Origin: Alopecurus myosuroides
Taxonomy: Eukaryota > Streptophyta > Magnoliopsida > Poales > Poaceae
Reading direction: 5' to 3'
Assembly (NCBI GenBank): GCA_028641055.1
Contig: CM054062.1
Coordinates: forward strand, 239,788,528 to 239,852,527
DNA length: 64,000 bases
The notes beneath the pieces are model-generated. The model was given only the letters and a program-made list of their open reading frames with translations. It was not told where the DNA came from and did no database searches. A program made the translations under genes and the position numbers. Position 1 is the stretch's first letter, and each line of letters opens with the position of its first letter. This document shows, piece after piece, positions 57,001 to 64,000 of this stretch.

Positions 57001-57953
57001 AACGGCTGCCAAAGGTTTGCAAGTAAGATTCATATGCCAGCTTCCGAGTTGAAGACCATTCCCATTACTTGGCCATTTGCTGTTTGGTGCTTGGATATGG
57101 TGGGTCCTTTCAAGCCGGCTAGAGGCAACATGACTCACATTCTGGTCACAAGTTCACGAAGTGGATTGAGGTGAAGCCTATTCGGAAGTGTGATGGAGCC
57201 ACTGCCGTGAGTTTTCTAAAGGATGTGATCCTGAGGTATGGCTACCCGCACAGCATTATCACGGATAATGGCACAAACTTTGCTGAAGGCAGGTTTGCGA
57301 GGTTCTGCAGAGATAAGCGCATTCGGCTAGATGTTCCATCTGTTGTGCATCCCGCCTCCAATGGGCAAGTGGAAAGAGCAAACGACATGCTGCTATCAGG
57401 CATAAAGCCAAGGCTGATTGAGCCGCTGTTGAAAACACCTGGGTGTTGGCTAGACGAGTTGCCAGCGGTGTTGTGGAGTCTAAGGACTACCCCTAACCGG
57501 TCAACTGGCTACACGCCATTCTTTCTGGTTTATGGAGCTGAGGCCGTGTTGCCTACTGACCTAGAGCATGACTCGCCCCGTGTAACGCTCTACACGGAGG
57601 CAGAGGCTAGAGAAGCTCGAGAAAATGACGTAGACCTGATGGAAGAAGCAAGAGAGCTAACTCTGTCACGTTCAGCTGTTTACCAGCAAAACTTGAGGCG
57701 TTATAACAGCCGGAAAGTGAACCCAAGGGTTTTCCGAGAAGGAGACATGCTGCTTAGGCTCGTGCAGCGCACAGCCGGGATGCACAAGCTATCTCCTCCG
57801 TGGGAAGGGCCGTTCATTGTGAGCAAGGCTCTACACAATGATGCCTATTACCTTGTTGACGCACATCCATCCCAGAAGAATAGGCCGGATAGAGCAGGAG
57901 AAGAATCCAAGCGCCCTTGGAATGTAGCTCTACTCTGCCGTTTTCATTCGTGA
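51039..57953 (+). pseudogene. Gypsy gag-protease-RT-RNaseH-integrase, broken by frameshifts and stops
   Basis: The reading frame changes near 52030, 53200, 54000 and 57150, with in-frame stops at 54493-54495 (TAG) and 55852-55854 (TAA). Blocks in order: a charged gag N-terminus with a coiled segment (about 51540-51950); the retrotransposon gag core (LARGTKCYNGSTKPEDWLSD, about 52530); an Asn-rich tract (53510-53650); protease VLIDNGSSINIMYLDTLKKL (about 53905); RT with CVDYTDLNKACPKDPFPLP and the catalytic YVDD (55096-55107); RNase H HFDGSKVKEGLGAG (about 55950); integrase zinc-binding H..H..CNGC (about 56890-57010); core D in ITDNGTNF (57258) and E in NGQVERAND (about 57370). A single change explains each break, so decay is recent. 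Confidence 0.88.
56455..56590 (+). repeat. In-frame ~30-bp tandem repeat between RNase H and integrase
   Basis: About four copies of a unit containing CGGGGACTG (or CGGGGATTG) with TCCC/CAACCC spacers encode variations of NPGTAV/IPGTGA/YSGIAP. The length divides by three, so the frame is kept. Confidence 0.75.
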
Positions 57954-58598
57954 GCAAACTATGTATGTACTCTCTTAACCGAGTTAAATCTTCTATTCGG
58001 CAATTTGAAATTGAACTCGGGGACTGCCCTCGTCCAAACTGTTCCTTGTGTTTACTCTATTTCGCTTTGTCTATTCGGTTGAACCACTTAGAATTTCAAA
58101 AGCATACAAAGTAGTGTGTTTAAACTCACAGGACACTCTGTGACTCTGCTGCTGTCCGCAACCCGGCTTCATGGCAAGCCAGAGAACAAGCCAAAGAGTC
58201 AATAAACATATGAAAAATTTCAAAGGAAAGGAAGTGTGTGGCAACCGAATAGAATGTTTTTTTACTGTTTTTTCTTTCCGGCTAAGTGGTGGGCAGCGTT
58301 ACTATGAATTTTTCTAAGTGGCTAAGTATTTGAAACTCCTACTTTGAACTCTTGTGACTCGACTACCAACAAAGCAACAAGTTGCAGGTAAGAGCTGAGA
58401 TAAAAAGGAAAGAGCGGATAAAAAATGCAACTCGGGGACTTGCATACTAACGCAACCCGGCATTGAACCAGAATCGCTCAAATATCAAGTAGCAAATCTC
58501 AAACTAGAATAAAAAAGGAGTAGCAACAAAGACTTAATTGTTTAGATACATCTGCACCCGGCATCCCGGGGATCTCATGAAAGTTTTAAGATAAAGTT
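57954..58598. other. Gap between pol and the convergent antisense gene
   Basis: Non-coding. CTCGGGGACT motifs recur (about 58017 and 58434). This must hold the 3' ends of both convergent transcription units; no clear terminator can be named. Confidence 0.5.
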
Positions 58599-61500
58599 TC
58601 AGGAAGCAGCATCGTGAGTAGTGGCGGTGTCGTCCGCAGCGGTCTTCTCGGAGTTGGCCTTCTCGGCGTCAGCTTCAGCATCAACGTCCATGGCGGTGGC
58701 TTGCTCAGAGGTGGCAATGGCCACCGAGATGGGATCGGTGGCCGAAGTGGAAGCAGCGGACTGGGTGCGGAGTAGCGCTGCATCGTCAAGTGCCGCGCCA
58801 GACGAGGAGCCCAACTCGGGAGCAGCTTGCTGGATCACCATCTCGGTGGTGATGTTGGCATCCTGGCCCTCGTCTTCCGGCTCCTCGTCGCTATCTGCAG
58901 CAACCTTGCCCTTCCCCTTCCCGGATCCCTCCTCGTCAGCATCCTCGAAGGCACTCAAGCCCTCCGACTCGGTGTCCTCGTCTTCATCTTCATCTTCACC
59001 CTCGCTCTCCGCCTCGGTGTCAGGCTCGGTGGGGCCGTCGAGGAAGAGGTTGGTGTCCGCGTAGGAGGCAATCTCGTACGCAACTGCCTTGCAGCGAGTA
59101 ACGCGGTCGGGATCAACTGACCACTTGGAGCCTTGGTGCAACTCGAGAATGGTGTCAAGGTTCAGGTTCTCGTATCAGCTGCATATGAAACGAAGCAGCA
59201 GATCGGCGCCTGCCCGAGCTGTGGACGCACGCCATTTCTTCAGCTCGGCCTTTGCACCGTCGAGCTTCTCGGAGAGCGCGCGAAGAGTTTTGGGCGCAGA
59301 TTCACGAGGCCAGAATAGATCGTGAAGCTTGAAGGCTGTGGACACCAGGCTGGAGCCCAAGCCCCTAAGCTGGCGGAGCTGCGACTTGATACTCGTGAGG
59401 TCGTCATCGATTGAAGATTTGGTGTTCATGGGCAATCCTTTTTCAGCTCGGATTTCTTGCGCCTTAGCCAAAGCAGGCGTGCTAGCCGCGCAGAGATCAG
59501 GGAAGATATCTGAGAGTGCTATCAGAAACAGTTAGATATGGAAGAAAAGAGGAGAAGCAAACCAAGCCAAACGGAAGAAGAAGAAGGGAACAGTTAGGTA
59601 CAGAGAAGCGCAGACTTACTGTTAAGGTCAATGAGTAGCGCGTGCAGCTTGTTCTTCCAGGCCTCCTCATCGGCAATATGCCTATCCTCGACTTGGCGTG
59701 CGGTGCCAAGCTGGAGCATGAGATCCTCATTGCACTTCTTCAGCACCTCGATTTCCGCCTCGAGGGCCCTCTCCTTGGCCTTGGCTGCTGCCTTGACTTC
59801 GTCCTTCTCGGCGGCTTGGTCTATGGCATCCTGGAGAGCAGTCTTCAATTGGACTTGCATCTGTTCGAACTCGGCGTGCTCGGCGTCGCGTTCGTTCTTA
59901 AGCTCTATTTCTTGGCTCTCCAGTTGCTGCTTCACCTCCGCGGGCTGCAAGCAATCGAGATGCTCCTCACGGAACTTCTTGTACTCTTCTGCAGAAAGAA
60001 ACAACACGGTGAGCAGAATAACCAAGAAAAAGGAGAAAAACAAGCGCAGAAGGATCAACAAATCACCTTCCAGCTCCTTGATCTTGCTCTCGGCGGAGGC
60101 GGTGAAGACGTGGCAGTGCTCGTGCTGCTCTTGCAATTCTTTGAATTTGCCTGCAGAGTAAACGGAGTTAGAGCAAAAAAGCAAACGCGGGCGTAAACAC
60201 AAAACGCATTAACCGAATAGCTAGAAGCTTACTCTCAATTTCAAAAATTTGGAGGGCACGGTCCAGCGCCGCCTTCTCCGTCGCAGCATCGTCCTTGCGC
60301 TCGGCCTCAAGGGCCGCGATGCGTCTCCTCGCGATGCTGTGATTCCAGAGCAGCCGCCGGAACAAGTTCGTCCTCTTCAAAAGGCTATTCTGTGAAGGAG
60401 AAAGGAAGGAAGTTAGAGAAAGTTTTGGAAGATTGGGCCCGAGAAGACGGCAACTCGGTTGAGCACTCGTCTACTCGGCCCGAATCTCGGGGACTGGGTA
60501 ATGGCTAAGGAGAAAAAAGAAGAACAGAGGAGAAAAGAAACCACAACTCGGAACAAGCAAAGGAAACTTACAGCGTATGTCTGCTCCACGTCCTCGGCGG
60601 CTTTGTGGAGGACGAACAGCTTGGCGGCCAGCGTGCTGGTGTCGGAGGCGATGGTCATTGGATTGGCGCCGAGATCGGCTTTGTTCCAATCAAGGCGGTA
60701 GTGGTCAAGATCGTCGCCCAGCACGCTGTCGTCCCACTGCTTGATGCCATCGGTAGCACTCTCCCAGAACTTGTCGATGAAACCCACTCGGTCCACAACC
60801 TGCATCAGCCCTTCAGATATGATATCATCCTCACCCGCTTCACGCGAGTAGATCTCGATAGGCTTCTTGACCTTCAGCTTGGATTCCACTGCCTGGGCTG
60901 GGCCGGCCTTTAGGGCAGAGATCCGCTGATCGCCTTTGGTCAAGGTGATGCCGTATTGCCTGGACAAAGATGGTATGTAGGATGGCCAGACGCCTGGTGC
61001 CCGAGCAGCACTTGACGCTTCGCCAACCGATCCACCAGCAGCGCCAATGTTGAGTTGCGTGCTCTTCATAGCTGCCTTCCCGGTTGGCTTGGGCGGAGGC
61101 ATCAGAGCAGAGTCCTGTGCAGCGTGGCGCGGTGGATTCCTGCGGACAGTTGTGGCTTCAGATTTGACGACTTTCTTGCCGGCAGTGTCCGTCCGAGAAG
61201 CGGACGGAAGCACTTGGCGTGAGGTAGGAGGCTGCTGCTGCGGGGATGCAGTCTTCTTGGCGCTTGGCTTAGGCGGAAGGTTTGGCGCAGTCTTGGTGGT
61301 ACTTTTGGTTGGTGGAGGGCTCGGCGCAGTTGGCGGAGTAACCTGCTGGGTAGGCGGCACAACGGGCCGGCTACCCGGCGCAACATCTGGCTGCGCCTGG
61401 TCCTGCAGGACTGCCTCCGCTGCAGTCTTCTCAACCCGCTGCTCGGCAGCGGGATCGAGTCTTACGTCTTCTATTTCTTCTACCCGCGGCGTGGCCGCGG

Positions 61501-63752
61501 GGTCATCTTGAACGGCAGCTTCATCTGCCTGCTGCTCGGGGTTCTCATCTTGCCACTCAAGGGCGGAAAGGTCTTGGTGCTCGGCTTCTTGCTCGATATT
61601 CTCCCCGGCTGAGGCAGCTGGGGGAGAAGGTGGTGTTTCATCATGAGCAGCATCCTGCGCGCCCTGATCCGCGTAGGCATGCTGCTCCATGTTCTCGTCT
61701 TGATCACCAGCACCCGTGTTCTCGGCGCTGGCGTCTTCTTCTTCAATCTTCACAGGAGAGGGCACACGCGCCCCATCCTGTTGTGCTGGCTCACCCTCAT
61801 CGTCGGAGAGGTCAACAAGCTCATCGATATCGATAACTGATTTCCTCTTGGAGCTTGTGGGGGCAGCGGCAGCGTCAGCATCCAGAGGGTCGCTGGAAGA
61901 GAAAGGAGGTTCAGAAACAGAAAAGGGGAAGAGAACATCAAGAAGCAACGGCAGAATGCAACTAGGATGAAAGTTACTTACCCCTTGCGGGTGGGGAGTT
62001 GCCTTCTGGCGGTGGTGATCTTCTTCTTCTTCTCAGTCCTCTTGGGCTTCTTGGCGGCAGGCTCTTGGGAACCGCTGCCTGTCCTTTTCCGGATGTTAGG
62101 AGCAGCCACCGAGAGAGGGTCAACGTCAATGACATCCTCATCCTCCTCGGCTACCTCAGGATCGTCTGTGGAGTAGGAAAGAAGAAAGAAATGAGAAATG
62201 GAAAAGGGAATTGGATTGCGCTATTCGCGCTCAGAGAGGCAAACTTGGTCACCTTCGTCATCCTCGGACCAGTCCCGAATGGACGCGTCAACTTGATGCT
62301 TACCCGGCTGCTCGGCGTGGGGGGTGAAGAGGGTGTCCTGGGTATCGTAGGCGGTCTCGTCGTCCTCTTCTCTGTCGCTGCTCCAATTGGCCTCGAAACG
62401 CTCTTCATCTTCCTCTGCTTGACGGTCAATATGCTGGAAAGACAAGCAAGTGGTACAAGTCAATTGAGCTCAAGGTTAAGGGGTCCTACTCGGTACGACA
62501 TGCAAACACAGAGCATACGAGTTCATGAATTCCTATTCATAGTAGCATGCAAACACAAAGCATATTCGGCTAAGGCTCTCTACTCAACATGGCGTGCAAA
62601 CACAAAGCACATAAAGCCAAAGAGACGTTTATGGTGTCCTACCCAGTGTGGCATGCAAACACAAAGCATATAAGCCTAAGGAGTTCTACCCGGTGTGGCA
62701 TGCAAACACAAAGCATATAAGCCTAAGGAGTTCTACCCGGGCATGCACACACAAAGCATATGAAGCCTACCAGAGTGTCTAGGATGTTCTACTCGATATC
62801 ATAGTGCAAAGATAAAGCACAGAAGACGGACCTTTTCGATTGGCTTGGCGCGGCTATACGGCACGAAGCCGTACTGCCAGGTGTCGGAGAGGGACGTCTG
62901 CACGATGGATCTCGCCCAGATGGCGACGTCTGCGGTGCTCAACTCGAAAGTGGTGGTCCTCGTGCAGTCCCGGGGCCCTCCCATGTAGCACATTTTGTGA
63001 GAGCGGCGCTGAAGCGGGAGCACCCGGCGCGAGATCCAGCACGCGAGGGGATCGTCGCGGCGGAATCCCTCTTCCTTCAACTCGGCGAGGCGCGACTCGA
63101 GTTGAACAAGGTCTTCGATCTTGTTCTTAGGGTTGTAGCCCCAGTTCTGTTGGGTCGGCCTCGCATTCTTCCACCTTGGGAGCCTTATCCGGTCCTGGAT
63201 TGGCTTCCCTTCTTCGGTGGGGACGTTCTTGACGTAGAGGAAGGAGCGCTGCCACTTGCGCATCGTCTCCAACCCCTTGACGCGCGGGTGGCTACCCGTG
63301 GAGCGCTGGAGCATCATGGCGCTCCCCGTCATCGTCATTGCGCGAGCGCTCTCTGTGTTCCCCGGGTTGGGGATGCTCTGCTTCCGGAAGAAGAAGTAGC
63401 ACGCCCAACTATGAATAGTTGGGTACACGCCGAGGAACGCCTCGTAGACCACGGCGTGGAAGGCGAGCATCACCATGGCGTTGGGAGGGAGATAGTGTGG
63501 CTGCAACCCGAAGTTGTTAAGGAACTCCTTGAAGAAGTCGGAGACGGGGAGGCCGAATCCGCGCTTGAAGTGCGCGAGGAAGACGACGAACTCGTCCTTC
63601 TGTGGCGTGGGGACGATCTCGTTGTCCGGATGCCTGCACTGCACGCCGGGAGGGACACGGCGGGTATTGACTAGCCATTGGCAGTCCTCCGCCATGACAT
63701 CGGAGCCCTCCCATCCGGCGCGGGCGACAGCGTCATCCTCTCCGCGAGCCAT
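58599..63752 (-). pseudogene. Eight-exon antisense gene of the gypsy element (Transposase_28-like), one premature stop
   Basis: From ATG 63750-63752, exons 62832-63752, 62253-62433, 61982-62165, 60572-61892, 60233-60389, 60067-60150, 59620-59988 and 58599-59518 all join at GT-AG junctions. They total 4,137 nt, exactly 1,379 codons with the stop. Exon 1 resembles the 'putative gypsy type transposon' domain (FFKEFLNNFGLQPHYLPPNA, residues ~80-110). Exon 3 has a Lys/Arg-rich, nuclear-signal-like tract. Exon 4 is acidic, then Pro/Ala/Thr-rich, ending in a conserved-looking block. Exons 5-7 are predicted coiled coil. Exon 8 ends in an acidic tail. The sole defect is TGA at 59175-59177, probably a mutated Trp codon. 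Function is unknown; comparable antisense ORFs occur in Tat elements. Exon calls are mine and need transcripts. Confidence 0.75.
62490..62790. repeat. ~50-bp tandem repeats in the first intron of the antisense gene
   Basis: Six to seven units carry GCATGCAAACACAAAGCATAT with variable TAAGCCTAAGGAGTTCTACCCGG parts. Two adjacent units near 62650-62735 are almost identical, and others have diverged. They lie inside the 398-bp intron at 62434-62831. Confidence 0.85.
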
Positions 63753-63936
63753 GAAAGCGAGGAGATTGGTGGGAGATGTGAATCGGGATCTGGATTTCTA
63801 TGTCTCTCTCTCCGGCGGCGCGTGGAGCAGTGGCGCGGCAAGAGATTGCGCTGGCGGAGTGCTCGTCGGCGGCGGAGAGATGAAGGGGCAGAGGGCGAGA
63901 AATGAGCAGGAAAGAGAAGAAGAGGGAATCGAGGGG

Positions 63937-63945
63937 GTATTTATC
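63937..63945 (-). promoter_or_regulatory. TATA box of the antisense gene
   Basis: On the minus strand GATAAATAC sits about 185 bp before the ATG at 63752, in a purine-rich leader. This suggests the antisense gene has its own promoter inside the element, distinct from the LTR. Confidence 0.55.
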
Positions 63946-64000
63946 TCTCCCCTCGAGTTGCCGTTAGCAGCGGAGTTAGTGGGATCAATCCTGCAGAGAG

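Larger units (their letters stand above)
50134..64000 (+). mobile_element. Large Tat-lineage gypsy element with antisense gene (3' LTR outside the window)
   Basis: It has a 5' LTR, primer site, gag, protease, RT, RNase H and integrase on the plus strand. An eight-exon gene on the minus strand follows where the 3' LTR would be expected. No second LTR occurs by 64000, so the element exceeds 13.8 kb. Extra antisense ORFs between integrase and the 3' LTR are known in Tat elements such as Grande and Retand, supporting the lineage call. It is nested in a copia LTR. Confidence 0.85.

Noticed and set aside
58621..59064. Plus-strand Ser/Ala-rich ORFs opposite the antisense gene
   Set aside because: They mirror the acidic Asp/Glu-rich exon 8 on the other strand.

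Overview
The window looks like a large cereal genome, most likely a Triticeae species (wheat, barley, rye or Aegilops). This is inferred from the retrotransposon types, their deep nesting and a single low-copy gene among them. Nothing indicates a prokaryote, organelle or virus. Family names below come from recognising motifs, not from a database search.

Layout. 1-3166: a Ty1/copia element on the minus strand, running off the left edge, with an unbroken gag-protease-integrase frame. 3300-5640: an internally deleted chromovirus-type Ty3/gypsy remnant and its long terminal repeat (LTR). 5641-8421: unassigned sequence, a ~45-bp degenerate tandem repeat and an old Athila-type LTR. 8422-9291: a solo gypsy LTR with a perfect 5-bp target-site duplication (TSD). 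9358-18937: a non-autonomous Athila-type element with two LTRs, gag-protease and a second ORF but no reverse transcriptase (RT); a SINE sits in its coding region. 18938-20207: a decayed gypsy LTR. 22459-25864: a 5'-truncated LINE on the minus strand with a 1,076-codon open frame and clear TSDs.

The one conventional host gene is at 26817-28097 (+): a four-exon bHLH transcription factor of 323 residues with an ACT-like C-terminus. Its last intron appears to use a GC donor. A tiny LINE tail and a SINE lie in or just past its 3' end, and the LINE lies about 950 bp upstream of its start codon.

28797-29546 is a long-TIR element with a GC-rich core. 30168-36450 is a SIRE/Maximus-like copia element truncated in RT. 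38268-43137 holds several MITE-like elements, an 18-bp micro-retroposon and a 1.1-kb LINE fragment. 43145-48957 is a 2.26-kb direct tandem duplication bounded by TTGTA microhomology. Both copies carry the same Stowaway MITE, and only the second carries a solo LTR. 49432-50133 is a copia LTR cut by the next insertion.

50134 to the right edge is a large Tat-lineage gypsy element: 5' LTR, primer-binding site, broken gag-pol, and then an eight-exon gene on the opposite strand (58599-63752). That gene has seven GT-AG introns, a frame that closes exactly over 4,137 nt, one premature stop and its own TATA-like promoter near the right edge. Its first exon resembles the 'putative gypsy type transposon' domain (Transposase_28). 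I consider this antisense gene the most interesting object here.
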